Part shown: piece after piece, positions 16,387 to 25,258 of the stretch
How the letters are laid out: every line of letters begins with the position of its first letter
How positions within the stretch are numbered: position 1 is the stretch's first letter
Origin: Rhizobiaceae bacterium
Lineage (GTDB): Bacteria > Pseudomonadota > Alphaproteobacteria > Rhizobiales > Rhizobiaceae
NCBI GenBank assembly: GCA_029212415.1
Contig: JARGOF010000006.1
Coordinates: 1 to 51,807, forward strand
Direction: 5' to 3'
Length of the DNA stretch: 51,807 nucleotides
Notes under the pieces: model-generated
What the model was told of the DNA's origin: nothing
Databases searched by the model: none
What the model saw: only the letters and a program-made list of their open reading frames with translations
Program-made: the position numbers and the translations under genes

Positions 16387-17715
16387 ATGAAATCCACTTT
16401 GTTTTGCTCAGTCGCCGCGCTGAGTGTTGTGATGAGTGGTGTTGTTGCGACAACATCAGCTCAAGCAGACGAATTGACCCTGTGCTGGGCCGCTTGGGAC
16501 CCTGCAAACGCCTTGGTCGAGCTGAGCAAGGACTTTGAAGAACAGTCCGGACATTCAATGAAGTTTGAGTTTGTGCCTTGGCCAAATTTTGCTGATCGCA
16601 TGCTAAACGAGCTGAATTCGGGTGGGCAGTTATGTGACTTGATGATTGGTGACAGCCAATGGATTGGTGGTGGCGCGGAGAACGGTCACTACATCAAGTT
16701 GAATGATTTCTTTGACGCCAACAACATCACGATGGATGATTTTATTCCGGCCACGGTGACTGGATATTCTGAATGGCCAAAGAACACACCAAACTATTGG
16801 GCGCTGCCTGCATTTGGTGACGTTGTTGGCTGGACATACCGTCGTGACTGGTTTGAACGTCCAGAGATTCAAGCTGAATTTATGGACAAATACGGCCGCA
16901 AACTTGATGTGCCAAACTCACTTGCAGAGTTGAAAGACATCGCGGAATTTTTCCAAGGTCGCGATATTGATGGCAAGACTGTTTACGGCGCGGCAATTTA
17001 CACTGAACGGGGCTCTGAAGGCATCACGATGGGCGTGACAAACGTCTTGTACAATTATGGCTTTGAGTATGAAAACCCGGAAAAACCTTATGACCTTGAA
17101 GGGTTTGTGAATTCGGATGGCGCTGTCGCCGGTCTCGAATTTTACAAGGAACTCTACGACAATGCGACGCCTCCTGGTTCATCGAACTGGTATATGGGCG
17201 AGAACATTGACGCATATAAATCCGGACAGGTTGCGATGCAGATGAACTTTGCGTTTATCTGGCCGGGTGTTGAAGCTGATCCGAATGTGGGTGGCGGCAA
17301 ATCAGGCTATTTCCCAAATCCAGCTGGTCCAGCAGGTCAATTCGCACAACTGGGCGGCCAAGGCATTTCTGTTGTGGCTTACTCAGAAAAGCAAGAAGCG
17401 GCGTTGGAATATATCCAATGGTTCGCGCAGTCTGAAGTGCAAGCCAAATGGTGGGAACTGGGTGGCTATTCTGCGCTGAAAGCGGTTGTCGAAGATCCGG
17501 GTTTTGCCACCAGTCAGCCTTATGCGCAGACCTTTTTGGACTCCATGGCGATCGTCAAGGATTTCTGGGCGGAACCCGCCTATGCAGAACTATTGCTGGC
17601 AATGCAGGCCCGTGTGCACAACTACGTAATCGCGGGTGACGGTACAGCGTCAGAGGCGCTCGATGGTCTTGTTGAAGACTGGGTCGAGATCTTTGAAGAT
17701 GAGGGTAAGCTTTAA
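16387..17715 (+). CDS. ABC transporter solute-binding protein (family 1)
   Basis: A 442-residue periplasmic binding protein. A Sec signal peptide (MKSTLFCSVAALSVVMSGV, cleavage probably after SAQA) precedes a type 1 sugar-binding fold. Two cysteines in the mature N-terminal domain (LTLCWAAWD and GGQLCDLM) could form a disulphide. The many aromatic residues (W in CWAAWD, PWPNF, DSQWIGG, WALPAF) suit a small polyol or sugar. GGGAGG precedes the ATG at 16387. It is the first gene of the rightward operon, followed by a hairpin and the two permeases; the operon also encodes two ATPases and a dihydroxyacetone-type kinase, which suggests a triose or tetrose ligand. Confidence 0.9.
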   Translation: MKSTLFCSVAALSVVMSGVVATTSAQADELTLCWAAWDPANALVELSKDFEEQSGHSMKFEFVPWPNFADRMLNELNSGGQLCDLMIGDSQWIGGGAENGHYIKLNDFFDANNITMDDFIPATVTGYSEWPKNTPNYWALPAFGDVVGWTYRRDWFERPEIQAEFMDKYGRKLDVPNSLAELKDIAEFFQGRDIDGKTVYGAAIYTERGSEGITMGVTNVLYNYGFEYENPEKPYDLEGFVNSDGAVAGLEFYKELYDNATPPGSSNWYMGENIDAYKSGQVAMQMNFAFIWPGVEADPNVGGGKSGYFPNPAGPAGQFAQLGGQGISVVAYSEKQEAALEYIQWFAQSEVQAKWWELGGYSALKAVVEDPGFATSQPYAQTFLDSMAIVKDFWAEPAYAELLLAMQARVHNYVIAGDGTASEALDGLVEDWVEIFEDEGKL

Positions 17716-17725
17716 GTTTCCTCCA

Positions 17726-17753
17726 GGCCGGCGTGCGAAAGCGCCGGCCTTTT
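17726..17753 (+). terminator. hairpin between binding protein and permease genes
   Basis: GGCCGGCG (17726-17733), eight-base loop, CGCCGGCC (17742-17749), then TTTT: a rho-independent terminator shape 10 bases after the binding-protein stop. In this position it probably acts as a partial terminator or mRNA stabiliser, giving more binding protein than permease. Confidence 0.75.
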
Positions 17754-17897
17754 CTCCCAAAAGTCCAGGCGACTGATTGAGAGTTTCGTTGGAAATTCAG
17801 TTTGGCACTTCGCCAGGACTTGATCTGGAACCCAAACATTAGCGGATATAACCTTGGGTGGCCCGACACGAGCCTCTGCGATGAAAGACATGACAAA

Positions 17898-18845
17898 ATG
17901 ACCCAGGCACCAATCGACAAAATAGCACAAGCGACGCCGGATCGCGTTGCAAGACGGATACGCGGCTTGTCAGATCGCACCATCGCTTGGTTGTTTGTGG
18001 CGCCATCCATATTTCTTCTTTTGGCAGTCAATATTTTTCCGCTGATCTGGACGATCCGCCTGAGTTTCACCAATTTTCGTGTCAATCGGCCTAACCGTGA
18101 CGTCGAGTGGGTGGGGCTGGAAAACTACCAACGCATCCTTGGCGACACCGATACCTGGACGACCATGCAGGCCACGGCGCATTTCTTGTTTTGGACGATT
18201 GTGCTGCAGGTGCTGATCGGTTTCGCGTTGGCCTTCCTGATCAACAAAAAGTTCAAAGGCAATGATATGTGGACGACGATAATCGTCCTTCCCATGATGT
18301 TGAGCCCGGCAGTCGTCGGCAATTTCTGGACATTCTTGTATCAGCCGCAAATCGGATTGTTCAATTATGTGGTCGCGTTCTTTACTGGAGTAGATCCTTC
18401 GAGTTTTTCAATGATTGGCGATGTGCATCTGGCACCGTGGTCAATTGTTATCGCCGACACATGGATGTGGACGCCGTTTGTAATGTTGATTTGTCTAGCG
18501 GGCCTGCGCTCAATTCCCGACAGTATCTATGAAGCCGCAGAGTGCGACCGAGCCAGCAAGTGGCGCCAGTTTTGGACAATCACGATTCCTATGGCCCTGC
18601 CGTTCCTGATGCTTGCTGTGTTGTTCCGCGGTATTGAAAATTTCAAAATGTTTGATCTTGTCGTTCAACTGACTGGCGGCGGGCCCGGATCGATTACAAC
18701 GCTCACATCAATAGACCTCAAACGTGAGGCATTTGAAAAATGGCGAACCGGCTACTCCTCGGCCTATGCCGTCATTTTGTTTGTCACCGTGTTTGGCCTT
18801 GCTTCGATCTATGTGAAAGCCCTCAATAAGGTGAAAGAGCGATGA
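17898..18845 (+). CDS. ABC transporter permease (MalF-like)
   Basis: A 315-residue inner-membrane permease with six predicted membrane helices. The cytoplasmic coupling loop is EAAECDRASKWRQFW, the EAA motif (here with Cys-Asp), about 100 residues before the C-terminus. The start at 17898 is chosen because the protein begins MTQAP and leaves a typical short cytoplasmic N-terminus; the longer frame from 17802 is unlikely. The ribosome binding site is weak (GAAAGA). It overlaps the next permease by ATGA. Confidence 0.9.
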   Translation: MTQAPIDKIAQATPDRVARRIRGLSDRTIAWLFVAPSIFLLLAVNIFPLIWTIRLSFTNFRVNRPNRDVEWVGLENYQRILGDTDTWTTMQATAHFLFWTIVLQVLIGFALAFLINKKFKGNDMWTTIIVLPMMLSPAVVGNFWTFLYQPQIGLFNYVVAFFTGVDPSSFSMIGDVHLAPWSIVIADTWMWTPFVMLICLAGLRSIPDSIYEAAECDRASKWRQFWTITIPMALPFLMLAVLFRGIENFKMFDLVVQLTGGGPGSITTLTSIDLKREAFEKWRTGYSSAYAVILFVTVFGLASIYVKALNKVKER

Positions 18846-19780
18846 GCTTTTCTGTTACAGAACCGTCCAGTCGGATGAAATGGCTGGCGGGCGTTTTGGT
18901 CATCGCCTATGCACTGATCACCCTAATGCCCCTTGGTTGGATTATCGCTACCGGCTTCAAATCGCCATCCGACGCTATCGCCTATCCGCCAAAGGTGATC
19001 TTTCAACCTTCGCTGGAAGGCTATGTGAATTTGTTCACGGAGCGGACACGCGCGACCGAGGGCATGTTGGAGGAAGCGGGAGAACCGCAAACCTGGTACG
19101 ATCAGATTGTTCGGGATCAGGGGGCGATCATTTCCGGCCCGTCACGCTACGGTCAGCGTTTCTTGAATTCCGTGATTATCGGATTTGGCTCGACCCTGCT
19201 TTGTATGGTGTTGGGGACAGCGGCTGCCTATGCGTTCTCGCGCTTTCGTGTGCCGCTCAAGGATGATCTGCTGTTTTTCATTCTGTCCACCCGGATGATG
19301 CCACCCATTGCGGTAGCGATCCCGATTTTCTTGATGTTTCGTAATCTGGGGTTGAATGACACCCATCTCGGTATGATCCTGCTGTACACAGCCGTAAACC
19401 TGTCATTGTCGGTATGGCTGCTCAAAGGGTTCATCGACGAAATACCGATTGAGTATGAAGAGGCGGCCCTGATTGATGGGTACACGCGGTTCCAGGCATT
19501 TTACAAAGTTGTTTTGCCCCAGGCAGCTACGGGCATCGCCTCCACTGCGATCTTCTGTTTGATCTTTGCATGGAATGAATATGCCTTTGCGGTTTTGCTC
19601 ACATCTGGCACCGCCCAGACGGCACCGCCATTCATTCCCACCATTATTGGTGTTGGCGGCAAGGACTGGCCCGCTGTTGCGGCCGGGGCCACGATTTTTC
19701 TCGTGCCGGTCATGGTGTTCACAATCCTTTTGCGCAAGCATTTATTGCGCGGCATCACATTCGGGGCGGTGCGCAAATGA
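18842..19780 (+). CDS. ABC transporter permease (MalG-like)
   Basis: A 312-residue inner-membrane permease with six helices and the coupling motif EEAALIDGYTRFQAF. An unusually long periplasmic loop (about residues 45-105, with ERTRATEGMLEEAGEPQTWYDQ) lies between the first two helices, as seen in some glycerol-type (GlpQ-like) permeases. It pairs with the MalF-like permease upstream and overlaps both neighbours by ATGA. Substrate specificity cannot be read directly. Confidence 0.9.
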   Translation: MSFSVTEPSSRMKWLAGVLVIAYALITLMPLGWIIATGFKSPSDAIAYPPKVIFQPSLEGYVNLFTERTRATEGMLEEAGEPQTWYDQIVRDQGAIISGPSRYGQRFLNSVIIGFGSTLLCMVLGTAAAYAFSRFRVPLKDDLLFFILSTRMMPPIAVAIPIFLMFRNLGLNDTHLGMILLYTAVNLSLSVWLLKGFIDEIPIEYEEAALIDGYTRFQAFYKVVLPQAATGIASTAIFCLIFAWNEYAFAVLLTSGTAQTAPPFIPTIIGVGGKDWPAVAAGATIFLVPVMVFTILLRKHLLRGITFGAVRK

Positions 19781-19965
19781 GTAACTTTATCAAAGGTCTC
19801 ACCACGTTTCGTCGCGGCCCTTGGGAGATGCTTGCATCAATCTTGATCTCTGTTGGCGTCGTGATGTTGATGCAGCCATTCGTCATGGTGCTCTTCACCT
19901 ACTCCTTCATTGTAACGCTGACCGGCACGGTGATGTTCCTCATCGTCAGTCATTTTCCGGAGTAA
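19777..19965 (+). CDS. small two-helix membrane protein of the ABC operon
   Basis: A 62-residue protein with two closely spaced hydrophobic segments (about residues 18-37 and 39-58) and a basic N-terminus. It overlaps the permease gene by ATGA and is followed three bases later by the ATPase gene, so it is made as part of the transporter. It occupies the position of the small membrane subunit seen in rhizobial glycerol ABC loci, but the sequence does not look like that family (DUF2160), so only a positional analogy is claimed. Confidence 0.75.
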   Translation: MSNFIKGLTTFRRGPWEMLASILISVGVVMLMQPFVMVLFTYSFIVTLTGTVMFLIVSHFPE

Positions 19966-19968
19966 CCC

Positions 19969-21066
19969 ATGGCACAGATAAAAATTGAAAATCTGCGCAA
20001 GGACTTCGGGTCGTTCAATGCGGTAAAGTCTTCGACTTTTACCATTGAGGATGGTGAGTTCTTTATGTTGCTGGGACCATCTGGCTGCGGCAAGACAACG
20101 ACTCTGCGGATGATGGCCGGGCTGGAATTACCAACTTCCGGGTCGATTTACATCGATGGCGAAGAGGTCAGCCAAAAGCCCGCCAGTCAGCGCGATATTG
20201 CCTTCGTGTTCCAGATGTTCGCGCTCTATCCACACATGAATGTGGGAAAAAACATCAGCTATCCTCTGATCTCTCAGGGGATGCCCAAAGCAGCGGTCAA
20301 AAAGAAGGTTGCCGAGGTGGCGGAGATACTCGGCATCGCAGACATTCTGAATCGCCCTGTTGGGGGATTGTCAGGTGGTGATCGTCAACGCGTCGCTCTT
20401 GGCCGTGCCATCGTGCGTGAGCCAAAAGCCTTCTTTATGGACGAGCCATTGGGTGCGTTGGACGCGGAATTCCGCGAACATATGGCGCAGGAGTTGCGCG
20501 CGCTGCATGACCGGATGGGGGCGACGACGGTTTATGTCACCCATGACCAGCTTGAGGCCATGCAAATGGGCGACAAGATCGTGGTTATGAATCATGGCGT
20601 GGTTGAGCAATTTGGCGTGCCGCAAGAAATTTACGATTGGCCTGCAACCAAATTCGTCGCCAACTTTCTCGGGTCACCGCCGATGAACTTTTTGGACTTC
20701 CATGCCATGGTTGGAAAGGGCACGGATAGCGTGACCTTGGGTGAGACGGCGTTTGCAATTCCCAGTCTTTTGAAGGGTGCAAATGGCGATTTGTGCCTTG
20801 GAGTGCGCCCCGAGCATGTGACGCTGGACGACGCATCGACCTACAAAGGCCGTGTGGTTGCTGCAGAATATCTGGGGACCACACAGATCGTGACTTTGGA
20901 CACACCTAACGGCCGCGTGAAAGCGCGTGTTGCGTCCAGCGACAAGGTGACAAGTGACACACAAGTGGGCCTAAGTTTTGATGCCCGCACAGTGACCATC
21001 TTCGACAATGACAATGGGCGTGCGCTTGTCTCAAAGGCCAATGAGGGAGTGCTGAACAATGGCTGA
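19969..21066 (+). CDS. ABC transporter ATPase 1 (MalK/UgpC-like)
   Basis: A 365-residue ATPase with Walker A GPSGCGKTT (about residues 37-45), signature LSGGDRQR, Walker B FFMDEP and switch His in VTHD. The signature has Asp where LSGGQ is usual. The C-terminal regulatory domain contains the LGVRPEH motif of the MalK/UgpC group. It has its own partner ATPase next door, so the transporter probably uses a heterodimer, as in glycerol GlpS-GlpT. It overlaps the second ATPase gene by eight bases. Confidence 0.92.
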   Translation: MAQIKIENLRKDFGSFNAVKSSTFTIEDGEFFMLLGPSGCGKTTTLRMMAGLELPTSGSIYIDGEEVSQKPASQRDIAFVFQMFALYPHMNVGKNISYPLISQGMPKAAVKKKVAEVAEILGIADILNRPVGGLSGGDRQRVALGRAIVREPKAFFMDEPLGALDAEFREHMAQELRALHDRMGATTVYVTHDQLEAMQMGDKIVVMNHGVVEQFGVPQEIYDWPATKFVANFLGSPPMNFLDFHAMVGKGTDSVTLGETAFAIPSLLKGANGDLCLGVRPEHVTLDDASTYKGRVVAAEYLGTTQIVTLDTPNGRVKARVASSDKVTSDTQVGLSFDARTVTIFDNDNGRALVSKANEGVLNNG

Positions 21067-22054
21067 AGTTGCTCTAACAAACGTCTCGAAAAACTATGGC
21101 GCAGATATCGCACTTGATGATGTGAGCATGGTGGTTCCCGATGGTTCATTTGTTGTTCTGCTCGGCCCAACGGGTGCTGGCAAAACGACGACCTTGCGCA
21201 TGGTCTCGGGTTTGGACAATCCTGATCGTGGAAATGTGAAAATTGGAGGCGTGGCCATGGGCGGCTGGACGCCGGCGCAGCGTGATGTTGCGATGGTCTT
21301 CCAGCAGTATTCCCTCTATCCGCACCTGACAGTGCGCGAAAATCTTGAATTCCCGCTTAAATCGCCAATTTTGCGCACGCCCAAAGCTGAGATTGATGCA
21401 AAGGTTGCGGAGGTTGCTGAGACCTTGCAAATCTCACATAAATTGGACAACAAAGCGACAGCTCTCTCAGGTGGAGAGATGCAGCGCGTTTCAATCGGGC
21501 GCGCGCTTGTCCGCAACCCGGCCGTTTATCTCATGGACGAGCCACTGAGTTCTCTGGATGCAAAGCTGCGCTCTGACCTGCGTATTGAGTTGAAGAATAT
21601 TCAGGCCAACTCCGGCGCGACCTTGCTTTATGTGACGCATGATCAAATCGAAGCGATGACGATGGCGACCCATGTGGGCGTTCTTGACCGCGGCAAACTG
21701 GTTCAGTTCGGGTCTCCGCGGGAAATCTACGAAAACCCGGTGAGCATTTATGCCGCAAGTCGGTTGGGCCAACCCAGAATCAACGTGCTGCCAGCAGAGT
21801 TTTTTGGCAACGCGCCAAATGGAGCCGTTTCGATTGGCTTAAGGCCTGAACATATCACTCAGGGAGATGGGCAGGAAAGTTTGGTGACACGGGTAGAGCA
21901 TCTGGGTGATCAGACGCGTCTTCATCTGAAATTCAAAGACCATGACGTTATCACTGTCACTGACGCGCATACCAGGCTGCAGACTGGCAACATCGTAAAA
22001 ATACAACCCCATGCGCCTTTGTACTTCGATGCAAACGGGCTGCGGGTTGGATGA
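21059..22054 (+). CDS. ABC transporter ATPase 2 (MalK/UgpC-like)
   Basis: A 331-residue ATPase with Walker A GPTGAGKTT, signature LSGGEMQR, Walker B YLMDEP and switch His in VTHDQ. A shorter C-terminal regulatory domain has IGLRPEH. The A-type signature differs from that of its partner (LSGGD). Together they likely form an asymmetric heterodimer. The kinase gene follows 13 bases later. Confidence 0.92.
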   Translation: MAEVALTNVSKNYGADIALDDVSMVVPDGSFVVLLGPTGAGKTTTLRMVSGLDNPDRGNVKIGGVAMGGWTPAQRDVAMVFQQYSLYPHLTVRENLEFPLKSPILRTPKAEIDAKVAEVAETLQISHKLDNKATALSGGEMQRVSIGRALVRNPAVYLMDEPLSSLDAKLRSDLRIELKNIQANSGATLLYVTHDQIEAMTMATHVGVLDRGKLVQFGSPREIYENPVSIYAASRLGQPRINVLPAEFFGNAPNGAVSIGLRPEHITQGDGQESLVTRVEHLGDQTRLHLKFKDHDVITVTDAHTRLQTGNIVKIQPHAPLYFDANGLRVG

Positions 22055-22067
22055 GGGAGGACAGCTA

Positions 22068-23708
22068 ATGGCGCAGTTCATAAACAACAAAGAAAATATC
22101 GTCACTGAGGCGATTGATGGTGTCATTGCGACATCTGGTGGGGCGCTCGCGCGGCTTGATGGATATCCCCATATCAGGGTCGTCGTGCGTTCAAAGTGGG
22201 ACAAATCCAAGGTCGCGCTGGTCTCGGGCGGTGGCTCGGGCCATGAGCCAGCGCACGCGGGTTTTGTCGGCGAGGGGATGTTGACTGCAGCGGTATGTGG
22301 TGATGTTTTTGCTTCTCCATCGGTGGACGCTGTGCTGGCTGGTATTCTCGCTGTCACTGGCCCGTCGGGTTGCTTGCTCATTGTCAAAAATTACACCGGC
22401 GATCGGCTGAATTTTGGCCTCGCTGCAGAACGCGCCCGTGCATTTGGGCACAGGGTCAATATGGTCGTTGTGGATGACGACATTGCGTTGCCGGATTTGC
22501 CACAGGCGCGCGGTGTTGCTGGTACTCTTTTTGTCCATAAGATCGCCGGTGCTCTGGCCGAGGACGGGGCTGATCTGGAAACTGTAACACATGCTGCTCA
22601 GCGGGTGATTTCGGGGACCAAAAGTATTGGAATGTCGTTGGACACATGCACTGTGCCCGGGTCCCCCAAGGAAGACCGTATTCCCGAAGGTAAGGCCGAA
22701 CTCGGTCTTGGCATCCACGGGGAAGCGGGCGTTGAACAAGTTGACTTCATGGGGGCAAAAGCGGCGATTGCCTCTGTAGTCGAAAAACTCACGCCGACCA
22801 TGGCCGATGACCAATCATACGTCGCGCTGGTGAATAACCTGGGTGGCGCTTCGGTATTGGAAATGTCCGTGCTTGTAGGGGAATTGGCTCAATCGGCGAT
22901 GGCCCACAAAATCAGTCATGTAGTTGGACCGGCAGCCATGATGACTTCGCTGGATATGCGGGGATTTTCCTTATCGCTGTATCCCGCAGATCGAAGCGAG
23001 TTGGATGCTTTGAACAAAATTACCCCTATCGCGGCATGGCCGGGAATTAGCGCTCTGACACCGGTGAAGATAATCGCGCTGCCTGATGGTTTGACACCCA
23101 TTATGCCTTTGCCGTCAGAACATGCGGCAACTCGAAGTTTCCTGACCAATTGTTGCGAACTTTTAATTTCCGCGGAAGCCGACCTGAATGCCCTTGATGC
23201 CAAATCAGGCGATGGAGATACCGGGTCAACGTTGGCAGGTGCGGCAAAAGCGTTGATTGGCGCCTTGGATCGTCTTCCTCTTTCCGATCATACCCAACTA
23301 TATCGCGCGATCGGTTTGGAACTGAGCCAAACAATGGGCGGTTCCTCCGGGGTGCTTCTGGCTATCTTTTTTGCAGCTACTGGAGACGGCGCGTCGAGTG
23401 GGTTGCCTATGCACAAAGCACTGAAAGCCGGGTTGGCGCGCATGCAGGAAATTGGCGGTGCACAGCTTGGTGACCGTACAATGGTCGACGCTTTGTCGCC
23501 AGCCCTTGACGCATTGGAAGTCAGTGTGGAGGGCGCGGCAAAGGCAGCGCGTGCGGGGGCGGATCATACCGCGACCATCCTTCAGGCAAAAGCGGGGCGC
23601 GCCACTTACGTCAGTGCAAAACAGTTGGAAGGACATGTGGATCCGGGTGCTGAGGCAGTGGCTCGCTTGTTTGAATTTCTGGCAAAACAATCTGCTGAAG
23701 TCACATGA
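22068..23708 (+). CDS. dihydroxyacetone-kinase-family kinase (DAK1-DAK2 fusion)
   Basis: A 546-residue single-chain kinase. The DAK1 domain (about 1-330) has GGGSGHEP (54-61) and the substrate-binding His217 in GLGIHGEAG, which forms a hemiaminal with the ketone of dihydroxyacetone in known enzymes. The DAK2 domain (about 355-546) has the ATP/Mg-binding SGDGDTGST (380-388). The ATP-dependent reaction would give dihydroxyacetone phosphate or a tetrulose phosphate such as erythrulose phosphate; the family includes erythrulose kinases. GGGAGG precedes the ATG at 22068. It is the last and only metabolic enzyme of the operon, so the transporter likely delivers the kinase's substrate directly. Confidence 0.92.
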   Translation: MAQFINNKENIVTEAIDGVIATSGGALARLDGYPHIRVVVRSKWDKSKVALVSGGGSGHEPAHAGFVGEGMLTAAVCGDVFASPSVDAVLAGILAVTGPSGCLLIVKNYTGDRLNFGLAAERARAFGHRVNMVVVDDDIALPDLPQARGVAGTLFVHKIAGALAEDGADLETVTHAAQRVISGTKSIGMSLDTCTVPGSPKEDRIPEGKAELGLGIHGEAGVEQVDFMGAKAAIASVVEKLTPTMADDQSYVALVNNLGGASVLEMSVLVGELAQSAMAHKISHVVGPAAMMTSLDMRGFSLSLYPADRSELDALNKITPIAAWPGISALTPVKIIALPDGLTPIMPLPSEHAATRSFLTNCCELLISAEADLNALDAKSGDGDTGSTLAGAAKALIGALDRLPLSDHTQLYRAIGLELSQTMGGSSGVLLAIFFAATGDGASSGLPMHKALKAGLARMQEIGGAQLGDRTMVDALSPALDALEVSVEGAAKAARAGADHTATILQAKAGRATYVSAKQLEGHVDPGAEAVARLFEFLAKQSAEVT

Positions 23709-23809
23709 GTTCATAGAGTATTATCTGAAGTCACTCGGAACGTGCAGAGCAGGGGGGGGCGGACTTTAAACTGGACTTGCCCCGTATCAATTCGTAAACG
23801 GTGCGCCGA

Positions 23810-24097
23810 TCACACGTTGTGTGTGTAGTTCCATGGCAATAACTGGTCGATATCGCTCTGCATATGCCCGTTGATGATGGCTGTCAGTTTGGCGGTGAGG
23901 CATGCATGCGGTTCCACACCATTGAGTTTGCAGGTCTCGATCAGCGATGCCATGATACCCCACTTTTGAGCGCCGACATCATGACCGGCGAATAGTGCGT
24001 TTTTTCTGTTCAGGGCAATGGGGCGAATGGTGCGTTCCACCGTGTTGTTGTCCAGCTCAATGCGACCATCGCTCAGGAACAGGGTCAAACCATCCTG
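23810..24097 (-). pseudogene. IS66-family transposase, C-terminal fragment
   Basis: About 95 codons on the minus strand match the end of IS66 transposases: FLSDGRIELDNNTVERTIRP, then GHDVGAQKWGIMASLIETCKLNG and an ending in LLPWNYTHNV. Everything before DGLTLFLSDG is missing; the sequence changes at about 24097 into the IS110 fragment. The two share a strand, so one truncated the other. Confidence 0.85.
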
Positions 24098-24955
24098 GAC
24101 TTGCCCGCTTTGGTGATCCCGCCGCGCTTGGTTGTTTGACCTGTGGAATATTCGCTCGGCACCAGCCCCAGATAAGCCATCAGCTTGCGTGGGTACTCAA
24201 ACCGGCGAACATCACCAATCTCGGCCATAAATGTAACAGCACTAATCAAGGCGACACCCCCGCAGCGCTTGCAACGCCTCAACAACGGGCCCTAATTGCC
24301 AGTTTGGCACCAGTTCCTCGATACCAGCCGTCAATCGCGCGACTCGTTCCACAGCATGGCGTTCGGCCAGAACCATCTCTTGCAAGGCGATTTGCTGCGC
24401 AGGATGGTCAAAGGATTGTCGCTGCAGCCAATGTCGGTAACGCATCGTCCAAGTCTTCGTTCGATGATAAATCCGCCCATGCCGTAGAAGAAAAGCCGAG
24501 ACCAACTGTCGTTTATGGCGCTGGACCCCGGCAGCGCTATCGCGTGCCCGAACCAAATCCCGCACCGCTTCGTGAGTTTCGTCAGGCACCCCGATTGGCG
24601 TCAACTCGCCCGCCCTGAGAAGACGGGCCAAGCGTTCCGCATCCCTCCTATCCGTCTTGATCCGCTCGCCCATGCGAATTGGAATAAGCGATGGGGCCAC
24701 AACATAACAGGCAAACCCAAATGCGGTAATCTGCCAATACAGTCCATAACCCGTTGGCCCTGCCTCATAGCAAACTTCAACCCGATGAAACCGCGCTGCA
24801 AGCTTGTAGAGTAACTTCTCCACAGAAGCGGGTGTTGTAGAAACCGTCCCCTAATCCCGTATCTCACCATTCCTGCCGCCATCTGCAACCGAAACTGCCA
24901 ATGTGTCCTTGGACACGTCAAGTCCCACGAAAACAACCTTATCTTGTTCTTTCAT
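24098..24955 (-). pseudogene. IS110-family transposase, disrupted and 3'-truncated
   Basis: Joined across breaks, the translation is an IS110-type (DEDD) transposase: MKEQDKVVFVGLDVSKDTLA at the start with the first catalytic Asp, later VCYEAGPTGYGLYW with the catalytic Glu, KTDRRDAERLARLLRAG with the DxxD pair, and AYLGLVPSEYSTG in the C-terminal domain. Lesions: TAG at 24853-24851 where Trp is expected, an extra G in a run near 24257-24261 that shifts the frame, and loss of the C-terminus after ITKAGKS where the IS66 piece begins. It cannot make a complete transposase. Confidence 0.85.
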
Positions 24956-25049
24956 GCCAATCCTCCCTATTGGAGGGCCGCAGGATGCGTCCCTCCTCTG
25001 AGGCGCAGCATAAATCCGCACTGCAGCCAGCCACAGAGGGAAAAGACAT

Positions 25050-25149
25050 AAGGTCTTACGATGATCCGAGCTTTCCGGAGCCGATTCGTGCGGCTTTGTT
25101 TGAGGAGGATGGGGTGGCGTATCTGGTGTGGAATCGGCGGGAGGGGTAG
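25050..25149 (+). pseudogene. C-terminal relic of a DUF736 gene
   Basis: The sequence reads YDDPSFPEPIRAALFEEDG followed by VAYLVWNRREG and TAG. This is the end pattern of DUF736 proteins (DDPSFxxPIxAxLxE...LIWxR), which are typical of alphaproteobacterial conjugative plasmids and integrative elements. The rest of the domain is missing. It is cited as a trace of conjugative ancestry. Confidence 0.55.
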
Positions 25150-25258
25150 CGTTTTTGCGTGAATAATCTCAGGGAAAAGGTGGCGATTTGAAGTGCGATG
25201 GCCTTCCGTGTGCATGCAGAAAAAGCCACCTATTTCGCAAACTGGTCAGTTTCATACA

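Noticed and set aside
19777-19965. DUF2160 glycerol-transporter subunit
   Set aside because: Position fits, but the sequence lacks the tryptophan-rich pattern of that family; kept only as an unnamed small membrane protein.
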